Assembly: GCF_022751215.1 (NCBI RefSeq)
Contig: NZ_JAICDG010000004.1
Span: 1-64,000, forward strand
From: Actinomadura terrae
GTDB taxonomy: Bacteria > Actinomycetota > Actinomycetes > Streptosporangiales > Streptosporangiaceae
Direction of reading: 5' to 3'
Length of the DNA: 64,000 bases
Position numbers and translations under genes: made by a program. Shown piece after piece: positions 17,420 to 25,405 of the stretch; within the stretch, counting starts at the first letter, position 1; each line of letters opens with the position of its first letter. A model generated the notes under the pieces. It was given only the letters and a program-made list of their open reading frames with translations. It was not told the DNA's origin and ran no database searches.

Positions 17420-18469
17420 CTACTTTCCCAGTGCTGCATCTATCTGTATGTCAATTGAGCGCTCAATGTTTGCGACCACATTCTGCACCGCAGTCTCGAG
17501 CGGTTCAAATTCATCTTCAATCAACCCGTATTTGGACAGCAACTCGTGTTTGTCTTGCATTGATCGTACTTCCGCAGCAGCTGTGCGCCATCCGGCAATA
17601 GTTTCGTAGGTGACAGGAAAGCTGCGCTTGTGGAATTCTTTTGGATTCGCAAAGAAGGACAGGTCTTCCCTTTGGCGTTGGACATACCGGAGCACGTCAC
17701 CTTCTTCGTCCATGAAGCCATTAGCATATTCCAGCTCCTCGATAAAGGTTTCGATCCGCGCGAGCAAGTGCTCGCTTAGCGCCTCGGCTACTTTATGAGT
17801 GTCCAACCCGATCTCCGCCCTAAGGGTTTCGGCAATTTTTTCAGGAAGATCGAAATAAGCAGGATTGAAGTGCCGCACATCCTCTTCGATGAATTTCTTC
17901 AGTTCTGGGCCGATGTCTGAACTCGTGCCAGCAACTATGGGTCTAAAAATCCCGAACATGTCGCACGCCGAATCGAAATACACCATCGCGGCGGGCGCCA
18001 ATATCTCCCTACGATGCTGATCGCGATGGTATGTCTCGTTCCGATACCCGTGCAACTTATGCAGAACTGGCTTGATCTCAGAAGGAAGCTTTCCTTTCTC
18101 GATTAGAAAGTCGACTTTACCGCCAAAGCTGCCCAGAACCTTCTTCCGGCGTGTTTTGGAGGTGAAACGCTGCTCCATGTCGGATATTTGCTCCCGGATT
18201 GCTTGCACTTGCTCCTCTGTCAGGTCCGCGCCGGGGTGTTTGAGACCGCGCCTAAAATTGTCGGCCATGTTGGCTACAGGCTGCTCCAGATAGAAAATCT
18301 GTGTCGCCATACGCTGCATGGACAACTCCACCACGTTATCGAGCAGGATCAAGGCCAGGCGCAGATGCGGCACCGTGTCGATCGTGACCAAGCGTTTGGC
18401 CTCCTCCATCTGGACAACGAGCAGTTCGAGGTCATGAAAATAGTTCCTGTCAGCCTGTTCGGTGTTCAT
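17420..18469 (-). CDS. HEPN-motif protein of unknown function
   Basis: The 349-residue, helix-rich protein contains RNETYH at residues 143-148, an exact match to the R-polar-xxx-H motif of HEPN ribonuclease domains, in a helix-like context (LHKLHGYRNETYHRD). Early residues (about 35-55, LALILLDNVVELSM) look like the first HEPN helix. HEPN proteins often act as RNA-cleaving effectors in toxin-antitoxin and abortive-infection systems; assignment to such a system is inference. ATG 18469 has GGAG eight to nine bases upstream. The gene is AT-rich and is divergent from a small membrane protein gene. No classical antitoxin lies beside it. Confidence 0.7.
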   Translation of the reverse strand: MNTEQADRNYFHDLELLVVQMEEAKRLVTIDTVPHLRLALILLDNVVELSMQRMATQIFYLEQPVANMADNFRRGLKHPGADLTEEQVQAIREQISDMEQRFTSKTRRKKVLGSFGGKVDFLIEKGKLPSEIKPVLHKLHGYRNETYHRDQHRREILAPAAMVYFDSACDMFGIFRPIVAGTSSDIGPELKKFIEEDVRHFNPAYFDLPEKIAETLRAEIGLDTHKVAEALSEHLLARIETFIEELEYANGFMDEEGDVLRYVQRQREDLSFFANPKEFHKRSFPVTYETIAGWRTAAAEVRSMQDKHELLSKYGLIEDEFEPLETAVQNVVANIERSIDIQIDAALGK

Positions 18470-18675
18470 ATGCGCAACTCCCTGATCGGTCTGCCCTCGG
18501 TGTGCCCTGTGGTATAATACCGGAGTATCCGGATATCCTTCGGCGAACTCCTCCCTTCAATACCTGGCTAACCGGCATTTGGTCACCGGGCGCGGCGTAC
18601 CAAGTTGCCGCTGGGGCCTGCACGGCGTCCGCTTTAGGGCACGTGCGCTCCGTCCGTCGGCTACGGAGGGAAGTA

Positions 18676-18885
18676 GTGAACGAGGGGAAGTCAAGGGTAC
18701 TGTACGCCCTTATCGCGGTCCTCGTAGGTCTAATCACCGGGATGACCGCAGGTATTCTGAAGTCGATAGACGGGGGGACGGTAGCTAGCGCCTTCCTCTT
18801 CGGCGGCGGTGCGTTCGTGACCTCCGTAACGACGGTGCTCGCCCTAATGACCGTCGTTGGGCTATTTGAATCCACAAAGGGATGA
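18676..18885 (+). CDS. Small two-helix membrane protein
   Basis: This 69-residue protein has two hydrophobic helices (about residues 8-28 and 35-65) joined by a short KSIDGG turn. I chose GTG 18676 because GGAGG lies at 18665-18669, seven bases upstream. I recognise no family; a similar two-helix plan is seen in the gene at 21609-21878. It is divergent from the HEPN gene and is followed by a hairpin terminator. A partnership with the HEPN protein is possible but unsupported. Confidence 0.6.
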   Translation: MNEGKSRVLYALIAVLVGLITGMTAGILKSIDGGTVASAFLFGGGAFVTSVTTVLALMTVVGLFESTKG

Positions 18886-18890
18886 CACAT

Positions 18891-18922
18891 TGGGTCCCCG
18901 GCCGCAATTGGCTGGGGACCCA
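18891..18922 (+). terminator. Hairpin terminator after the small membrane protein
   Basis: A 13-bp stem (tgggtccccggcc at 18891-18903, ggctggggaccca at 18910-18922, one G-T mismatch) with a six-base loop lies five bases after the stop at 18885. There is no T-run. Confidence 0.65.
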
Positions 18923-19019
18923 CTCTCAGATCTATCGGTCTCGGGACCGACGTAGGTCATTGTCATCAGGTAAATCCATGACTAATCCTGGCCGCTAACT
19001 TGCATGCGAAGCCGATTGG

Positions 19020-19259
19020 TCAGACTTCGTAGAATTTCCTTGGATCGTTTATTGCTTGTGCCAGTTCGCCGTATATCCGGCAGGGGCGAGAGTCAACGCC
19101 GGCTTCAATTTCGTGACTCATAGGGCAAAACCCGTGCGCTAGCTTATCTAGCGCATCCTGCGCTGACTCACGTGAAGCCCAGTATCCGAGCCCAGGGAGC
19201 CCAATGACCTCCACCCCCGGCAACATTCGGCTTTCAGTTGCAACGATAGTACCCGGCCA
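19020..19259 (-). pseudogene. 3' fragment of an unidentified gene
   Basis: The minus frame (MLPGVEVIGLPGLGYWASRE... ending NDPRKFYEV) reads like a real protein end of about 70-80 residues. Upstream the frame runs into sequence that looks like flank of the recombinase remnant, so the 5' part is missing. No family is recognised. Confidence 0.4.
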
Positions 19260-19409
19260 GGATGTGCTGGGCAGCGCCGCGCGGGACGTTCTACGGCAGA
19301 GCGCCTCGTGGCGTGCTCGGCGCCGTAGACCGACTACGGTCAGCGTACGCGAGTGATCGTGGTCAGCGGCGTCGTTGGGCATCGCCGACGGTGAACGTTC
19401 GCGTGATCG

Positions 19410-20036
19410 TCAGCCGCCCGGCCGACGGATGGGTGTCGGGTGTGCGCCCATGCTGTATATACCCCTAGGGGGTACCACGCGCATGGCTGCAAGATCGCCA
19501 TCCGCCCCACCACCATCCCCCGCGATCGCCACGTTCGCGGCCCGTAGCTGCGTGTCCGCCATCTCCGACGTAATCGTGACCTGAACGTCCACCTGGTTGC
19601 CCTGCTTGTCGTGACGCATCTGGACGGCGAAGGCGTCCAACAGACGCCGCAAGATCGGCTCAGGCAGCAGCTCAAGGTCGACCGTCCCCGTCGGGCACTG
19701 CTCCAGCAGCTCGGGACAGGGCGCCACCGGAGTCGCCTCCCGAAGTTCACGCAGTGCAGCCTGCTTGGCCTCCAGGTCCGCGCCGATACGCGTGGTGCGC
19801 TCATTGATGGAATTCACGAACGCAGGCGTAGGCTCCTCGGCGGCCTCCAACGAGTCCAGGACGCGTTCCTTGCGCCGCTTCAACTCCGCGATCTGCCGCT
19901 CGACCGCCACCAGCCGCTCCCGGTGCTCGATGAGATGGCTGTCATCAAGCCGGGCGATCATCGCGCGCAGCCGTTCACGACGATGAGGCCCGAACACCTC
20001 ACGGTTGAAGAACTCGATCAAGCCTGCCGTGGTTAG
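19410..20036 (-). pseudogene. C-terminal fragment of a large serine recombinase (copy 1)
   Basis: The ~205-residue reading (LIEFFNREVFGPHRRERL, a coiled-coil stretch around VAVERQIAELKRRKERVLD, then a beta-like end QVTITSEMADTQLRAANVAI) matches the part of large serine recombinases that follows the zinc ribbon. The catalytic resolvase, recombinase and zinc domains are all absent, so it is inactive. Coding similarity begins at about 20036, exactly at the 26-bp repeat. Its end is homologous to the end of copy 2 at 27.8 kb, including an identical 13-mer TAGGGGGTACCAC (19466-19478 and 27899-27911). Confidence 0.75.
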
Positions 20037-20056
20037 GGGATCTGGAACTGGGACGA
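20031..20056 (+). repeat. Left copy of a 26-bp imperfect direct repeat
   Basis: ggttaggggatctggaactg followed by ggacga matches 27811-27836 at 22 of 26 positions, the first 11 bases exactly. It lies at the broken 5' edge of recombinase copy 1. With the right copy it brackets a 7.75-kb segment that holds the CBASS operon. The following 20057-20359 (303 bp) shows no gene. Confidence 0.6.
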
Positions 20057-20359
20057 ACTGTTCCAGGCAGATGGTCTGCCGTCGGAATTCATATGCCGAG
20101 GGTGATCAGATCGATCGCATGTAGGCCCTACGGCATCCGCGTTCACCGGCGGGGTTATCACGTGGCCTTCGGCCGTGGAGGCACAGATGCTTCTGGGGGG
20201 TGAGAAGGTGCGGCAATGCGAGACACGAGAAACCTTTTGGCTGGCCCGTTGGGCGGTCGCCATGCCCTACGGGCTGCCGTGTGTCCTCGCGGACGTGCCA
20301 GCTGTCCCTCGCAGGAATCGCGTCCTCTCAACGACAACCGGGCCGATCCGGGATTGCGA

Positions 20360-21369
20360 TCACTTGGCCGGGCGGTTCCCGAACTGGTCGAGGTGCTCTT
20401 TCATGACGTCGAGCGCGGGTTCTGCGAAGCCGTCCGGCTGCAACTGGAAGGAGTGGAGGCGGGGCTGGGCGCCCTTGTTGTAGCCCATAACCTTGCCGTC
20501 GCCGTGGCGTCCCTCGTCGGACTCGACCTTCAGCAGACCAAAGGCACGGAGGGTCTTGTGCGCCTGGTACGTGTCCCGGCCGATGCCATAGTGCAGGAGC
20601 CGTTCCTCGGCTGCGATCTTGACCCATGCGCCCTGGTGGCCATGCTGGGTGACCGCGGTGAGCATCATTAGGAGAGCGAGCTCGGCGTCCTCCAGGAGGT
20701 GGATCCAGCCGTTGCTAAACAGGCCGGAGGGCAGGGCGAAGGTCTTCTCTCCCCGCGGCGGGACGACATAGGGGGCCGGGTCTCCCAGGTCTCGGGCCCC
20801 GCCTTCGTCGAGGAGCCGGAAGCCGTGGTACTTGTCGTACCGCTTGTTCTTGTTGGGCAGATGGACAAGTTGGACGTCGGAGCTGGAAAGCGTCCGGAGG
20901 GCTGATACGACCTGGCGCCGCTTCTTGCTGGCCCTGTCGACGGCGACGGAGCCAGCCATCTGGGGCTCCACCGGGACTGCTACCAGGTCGATCCAGCCGA
21001 CGTCGCCCCCGGTCGCGATCAGTGGAAGGTCGTTTCCGGGCTGCCCGCGTCTCGTCTGCATCTGAGCCGCGCAGAGCGCGATCAGGTAGAAGCGCAGGGC
21101 GAGACCGGCCTTTAGCAGACGTGTCGCCGGGGGGCGTTCTTCGGGAGACGGAAGGGCTCGGTCCGAGACCCCATCCTTGGCTGGCTCGCTGCGGTAGATG
21201 AAGTGCACGCGTACACGCACGTTCTCCGGCCACTTGCGGCTCAGGCGGCTCAGACTCGATGCGGCTTTGTCGAGGTAGGGCTCGGTGCGGACGAGACGGT
21301 CGTGGCGCGTGCCATCCGTTCGCGTTCCTTCGGCGACGCCATGAGGTAGGCGAAAGAGTTTTTCGCCAT
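20360..21369 (-). pseudogene. Frameshifted gene, possible winged-helix protein
   Basis: The strongest start is ATG 21369 after AGGAGG, giving MAKNSFAYLMASPKERERMA, but this frame stops within about 40 codons. A -1 shift around 21310 continues smoothly into RLVRTEPYLDKAASSLSRL and the long open frame to 20360, which otherwise has only a GTG at 21220 to start from. Residues about 210-275 in the joined protein (DAELALLMMLTAV, RLLHYGIGRDTYQAHKTLRAFGLL) look like a winged-helix fold. Whether this is a real mutation or a base error cannot be told. No family name is offered. It is divergent from the gene at 21609. Confidence 0.6.
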
Positions 21370-21608
21370 GGAGACTGACCTCCTGAACTCAACGTCATAA
21401 CCCGCCTGATTTCTGGCTACGTGTGACTATGTTGACATCTCATCCTCTGGCGGGTTACCGCGCGCTCTCAGCCTACTCGCGTGCGGGGGCGTTCGTCCGA
21501 ATGATGGAGGTCAGCACCGCCCGCCAAGACGAACGTGGCGGGCCCGACGCCCGGGGCCATCCGGGGCCGGGCCCAGTGCGGCGCATCCTCCGAGTGATGG
21601 GAAGACGC

Positions 21609-21878
21609 ATGCCCAGAGTAGACGTACCTCACAACCGGACTCCAAAGCCCCCGTTCACGACACGCACCCTGCTGATCGTGGTCCTGACCCTGGTGACCGG
21701 CGGCATCGTCGGCCTCGGCGTCGGCATTTCGTCCGCCGTCGGGGCCGTCCTGATGCGGGGCGTCGGCCTCCCCACCGCCCTCGCGATCGGTTGTGTCGTC
21801 GGCATTGGTACCGCGATCTTCACGGGGCTGAAGGCGGCCGTCTTGCTGAACCAGCTCGTGGCGGAGAAGCCCGCCTGA
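21609..21878 (+). CDS. Small two-helix membrane protein
   Basis: An 89-residue protein whose first ~20 residues are basic and proline-rich, followed by two hydrophobic helices (about 20-48 and 53-80). I recognise no family. ATG 21609 is the most likely start (weak GGGAAG upstream); earlier in-frame starts would add a low-complexity leader. The layout resembles the 69-residue protein at 18676-18885. It lies inside the segment bounded by the recombinase remnants. Confidence 0.55.
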   Translation: MPRVDVPHNRTPKPPFTTRTLLIVVLTLVTGGIVGLGVGISSAVGAVLMRGVGLPTALAIGCVVGIGTAIFTGLKAAVLLNQLVAEKPA

Positions 21879-22092
21879 CCTGCGGTCGGACTGTGTCGCT
21901 GTCGCGTGTGGACGCGCCAGCGGCACGGTCCGTTCGGGAGTCGGCTGCTGCCCATGCGTTCGGTGAGGGTCTCCTTCCAGGTCTTCAGCTTGTCGCCCTT
22001 CTCGGGGCTTCTTGTTCGCGCCGCCGACCTCCTCGGTGGAGGCCGGTCCCCCGTCGCCGTCGCCTGGGCGGCTGTGGCGCACGGAGACGCAC

Positions 22093-22758
22093 TCAGGAAG
22101 TCCTCCCGGATCTGTTCATCTGGTCGTCCAGCCCGATCGGCTCGCCGTGGTCGAGGTCGATCTCGTCTAGGTCGATGAGCTTCATCACCCGGTCGAGGGA
22201 CTTCCCGTTGAAGTTCGCGCGCGCCAAGGCGACCTCGACAGCGGAGCGCGCGAGGGGCAGTTCGTAGCGCAGCTCGGTGTGCGCGATGGCGCGGCCCTCG
22301 GCGCGCTTCACCCTGGCGTATACCTGCTCCCCGATAAATCCGCCGGTGTCGTCCTTCTGGTCGTCGTCGTTCTTGCCGCCCTCCTTCTTCTTGGCCGCGG
22401 TCTTCTTCAGGGCCGGGCCGCCGTCGGCGTCGGCGTCGTCCTTGCGGGCCTTGCCGGTGTGGGGGTCGATGTCGTGGTCGTCCAGCCAGCGGCGGCGCGT
22501 GGCGCTCTCGCGGTTGGCGCGCTTCAGCTTCGCCTGCGCGCGCTCCCCCTCCTCCCGCGTCGGCGGGGTGTAGTCGTCCTCCTCATCGTCTGAGCCGCTG
22601 CCCTCCCCGCCGCTATTGTTGTTGTCGTCGGGGCTGTCCGCGAGACATGCTCGACCACGTCCCGGCAGACGTCGAGCACTACCAGGGCGCGATGCTTTGG
22701 GAAGTCCCTGCGGCCGCTGTGCTCGGTGAGCGTGACCGCTGGGGAAATCGCTGGCCAT
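22093..22758 (-). CDS. Charged low-complexity protein of unknown function, start uncertain
   Basis: The credible part begins near DDNNNSGGEGSG: an acidic stretch, a helical segment (about REEGERAQAKLKRANRE), a Lys/Asp-rich linker, then a helical C-terminal ~80 residues (GFIGEQVYARVKRAEGRA to QMNRSGRTS). No domain is recognised. The first ~45 residues in this frame look unlike protein and no good ribosome site is seen, so the real start may be further in or the gene may be 5'-truncated. It is divergent from the CBASS operon. Confidence 0.5.
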   Translation of the reverse strand: MASDFPSGHAHRAQRPQGLPKASRPGSARRLPGRGRACLADSPDDNNNSGGEGSGSDDEEDDYTPPTREEGERAQAKLKRANRESATRRRWLDDHDIDPHTGKARKDDADADGGPALKKTAAKKKEGGKNDDDQKDDTGGFIGEQVYARVKRAEGRAIAHTELRYELPLARSAVEVALARANFNGKSLDRVMKLIDLDEIDLDHGEPIGLDDQMNRSGRTS

Positions 22759-22937
22759 CGTGTTCAGGGCCTGACCGTTCCCTGCCGCCCATGGGTCGAC
22801 CCCTGGTCTGTTGGCGATGCTCTTGCTGGTGGCGCGGGCAAGCAGGGTAGCGCTCAGAGGATGAACCAGATTGTCAGTGGCGGCTGGTAGGTCTGTTGCT
22901 CTGTCGATCAGCTTCTCCGGGGGGAGGACGTACAGGT

Positions 22938-23942
22938 ATGGCGGGAGAGCGCTACGTCGACCACGAGATCCTCAAAACCTTCGCGCAGCGCAAGGTAAAC
23001 GTGCCGACGGAGGAGGCAAAGGAGCGCCGCCGTCAGGTGAACCACCTGCGGGAGCGGCTGGAGGACTACATCGCGGACCACCCGGACTTTGACCTGGTGA
23101 AGCTCCGCGCGTCTGGCAGCACAGCCAAGCACACGGCGATCCGGCGTAGAAGTGGCACGGGGTCCGATGCGGACGTTGCCGCCTATCTACAGACCACGGA
23201 TACCGACATCGAGGTTTCGACGATGCTGAGCTGGCTCCGAGACCGCTGCATCGAGGTCTATGGGGCCACGAAGGAAGTGGACGACTTCAAGCTGTCGGAC
23301 CATGCCGTTGGGATCACCATGCGTGGCAGTGGTTTGAAGATCGACGTCGTGCCGGTGCTGTACACCGGCGAGCCGGATGACAGGGGGTACCTGGTCACCG
23401 CCGACGGCATCAAGGTGCTCACCTCGGTCACGCTCCACCTGCAGTTCATCCAGACGCGTAAGGACAAGGCCGGCGGCGGATACCGGGAGGTTATCCGGCT
23501 GCTGAAGGCGTGGATCCGCGAGAACAAGGAGATTGACCCAGAGCTGCGTTGCAAATCGTTCCTGCTCGAACTCCTGGTGGCCCACCTCTGGGACGTCGGC
23601 TGGAACGGCAAGCCGCTCCAGGTCGAGGACTATCCGGCAGCGATTGAGCAGGTTCTCTCCTACATCGTCCACACCGGCCTGAGGACGCCGATCGTGTTCA
23701 CCGACTACTACAAGGCCGAGGCGGTGGAGGCGACGGCGCACCCGATCCAGGTCTGGGACCCGGTTAACCCGGAGAACAACGTCGCGTGCGGCTACATCGA
23801 GCAGGACCGGCAACGGCTGGTGAACCACGCCACGATCGCCCTGGAGACCATCTCGATGGCCGCCTACGCGGCCACCAAGAGCGAGGCGCTCGATGCCTGG
23901 CGCGAGCTGTTCGGTCCCGCCTTCCCGGGAGAGGGATCATGA
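22938..23942 (+). CDS. CBASS cyclic-nucleotide synthase (CD-NTase)
   Basis: This is a cGAS/DncV-like nucleotidyltransferase, first gene of the CBASS operon; it should make a cyclic oligonucleotide alarm signal on phage infection. The 334-residue protein shows the diagnostic Gly60-Ser61 followed by the Asp77-x-Asp79 pair, with a third catalytic Asp at about 136 in LKIDVVPV, so the active site is complete. The helical C-terminal half fits the family. ATG 22938 has GGAGG about 11 bases upstream. The stop overlaps the next ATG (ATGA). With HORMA and TRIP13-like partners it belongs to type III CBASS, typically CD-NTase clades C or D; which nucleotide it makes cannot be read from the sequence. Confidence 0.93.
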   Translation: MAGERYVDHEILKTFAQRKVNVPTEEAKERRRQVNHLRERLEDYIADHPDFDLVKLRASGSTAKHTAIRRRSGTGSDADVAAYLQTTDTDIEVSTMLSWLRDRCIEVYGATKEVDDFKLSDHAVGITMRGSGLKIDVVPVLYTGEPDDRGYLVTADGIKVLTSVTLHLQFIQTRKDKAGGGYREVIRLLKAWIRENKEIDPELRCKSFLLELLVAHLWDVGWNGKPLQVEDYPAAIEQVLSYIVHTGLRTPIVFTDYYKAEAVEATAHPIQVWDPVNPENNVACGYIEQDRQRLVNHATIALETISMAAYAATKSEALDAWRELFGPAFPGEGS

Positions 23943-24454
23943 CTGGTTCCTACACGAGATCCGCTTCCGCTTCGTTCACGATCACCGACGCCCGGTATGT
24001 CGGAGGCAGAGTCGGCGCCGATCTGCGTCTCCTGCACAACCTCTACGGCAAGCCCGGCCTCGATAACATCGAGAACTACGCCGAGGAGGTCGCGGTCCTC
24101 TTGGACCGCGGATTCCTCGACACCGTGGACTACGGCTTCCGCGATACAACGACTAACGCTTGGAAGTTCCGCCTGCGATACAAGGCGACGGTCGGCGGCC
24201 AGCTCACGGACTCACGGCCAGGAAGCTTTCCGGACCCGGTCGACCTCACCGGCCACGGCTTCCACAGCCACCTGGCCCACAGCTCTTCCTTCTGGCTCCT
24301 GACCAGCAGTGAGCAGGCCGAGTTTGAGCAGAGCCTCCCGATCTCCCGGACGACAGGCACTGCCCCGAGCGCTCTCACGGGCATCACCACTACGGGGCAC
24401 GGCTACGCCCGCAATGGCGCTGGCGTGTCCCGCGACGTCTACGTCGCCTACTAG
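23939..24454 (+). CDS. cap7: CBASS bacterial HORMA protein (Cap7)
   Basis: The 171-residue protein matches the bacterial HORMA pattern: ARYVGGRVGADLRLLHNLYG in the first helix, then DNIENYAEEVAVLL and the FLDTVDYGFR strand, a central beta region, and a C-terminal seat-belt-like end with SRTTG and a final aromatic/arginine-rich strand (GVSRDVYVAY). In type III CBASS, HORMA proteins in the closed form bind and switch on the CD-NTase after sensing phage peptides. It overlaps the synthase stop as ATGA, implying coupled translation. Only one HORMA gene is present, unlike two-HORMA operons. Confidence 0.88.
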   Translation: MTGSYTRSASASFTITDARYVGGRVGADLRLLHNLYGKPGLDNIENYAEEVAVLLDRGFLDTVDYGFRDTTTNAWKFRLRYKATVGGQLTDSRPGSFPDPVDLTGHGFHSHLAHSSSFWLLTSSEQAEFEQSLPISRTTGTAPSALTGITTTGHGYARNGAGVSRDVYVAY

Positions 24455-24484
24455 TCCAGCGTCATCGGCAGGAAGAATAAATAC

Positions 24485-25405
24485 GTGACCAGCCAAGACG
24501 ACCTGTTCCACCCCGTCATCGAACTGCCCGAGCCCACCCGCCGCGCACGCTACGACCGCCTAGTTGGCCTCGACGACACAAAACTCCGCCTGCGCAAAGA
24601 ATCTGCTCTCCTCGCGGACCCCCACCGGCTCCAGGCTTGGGCCGCCGCCTATCACGGCGGGGAGGTCGCTGCTCTCACCCTCTTTGCGGATCGGGCGCCG
24701 CTGTTCATCTTCGGCGGCGACGTCGGCTCCGGTAAGTCGGCCCTGGCCGAGTCCTTCGGCTGTGACCTCGCCGACTTTCTCGAACTGCCCGTATACCTGT
24801 ACCGGCTCAAGCTCGCCACTCGTGGCAGCGGCCTGGTCGGTGAGATGACCTCACTCATCGGCGACGCCTTCACCCACATGCACATGATGGGCAAGCGCGT
24901 CTCCGGCTCTCGCGGTGCGCGCGCCGTGCAAATCCTCCTCGTCGACGAGGCCGATGCCCTTGTGCAGTCCCGCGGGGCCCAGCAGATGCATCACGAGGAC
25001 CGAGCCGGCGTTGACGCGTTCCTGGCCGGCATCGACAGCCTCGCTGGTGCCCGACTCCCGGTCGTCGTGGTGCTGTGCACTAACCGGCTCGCCGCTCTCG
25101 ACCCCGCCATCATGCGTCGCGCAGCGGCCACCTTCACCTTCAGTCGCCCCAGCGATGAGCAGCGCTACGCGGTCCTCAGCCAGGCACTCGACGGGCTCGG
25201 CATCCGGCCGGAAACCGTCCGCAAGGTCGTTGAGCTCACCGGCCCTAACGGCGACCAGCCCGGCTACACGTTCTCCGACCTGACCCAGCGCCTCGTCCCG
25301 GCCGCCGTCTTCCGCGCTTTTCCCGACCGGTCGGTCACTGATGAAGACCTCCTCGCCCTCGCCGAGGAGCTGGAGCCGACCCCTGTCTTCACCGAGAGAC
25401 GCTGA
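24485..25405 (+). CDS. cap6: CBASS TRIP13/Pch2-like AAA+ ATPase (Cap6)
   Basis: The 306-residue protein has a short N-terminal region and one AAA+ domain: Walker A GGDVGSGKSAL (about 77-87), Walker B QILLVDEADALV (149-160, catalytic Glu155), sensor-1 LCTNRLAALD and an arginine pair RR after it, and a C-terminal lid with the YTFSDL segment. In type III CBASS this hexamer unfolds the closed HORMA protein and so resets the system. GTG 24485 is preceded by AGGAAG with normal spacing, 30 bp after the HORMA stop. Its TGA overlaps the next ATG (TGATG). Confidence 0.92.
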   Translation: MTSQDDLFHPVIELPEPTRRARYDRLVGLDDTKLRLRKESALLADPHRLQAWAAAYHGGEVAALTLFADRAPLFIFGGDVGSGKSALAESFGCDLADFLELPVYLYRLKLATRGSGLVGEMTSLIGDAFTHMHMMGKRVSGSRGARAVQILLVDEADALVQSRGAQQMHHEDRAGVDAFLAGIDSLAGARLPVVVVLCTNRLAALDPAIMRRAAATFTFSRPSDEQRYAVLSQALDGLGIRPETVRKVVELTGPNGDQPGYTFSDLTQRLVPAAVFRAFPDRSVTDEDLLALAEELEPTPVFTERR

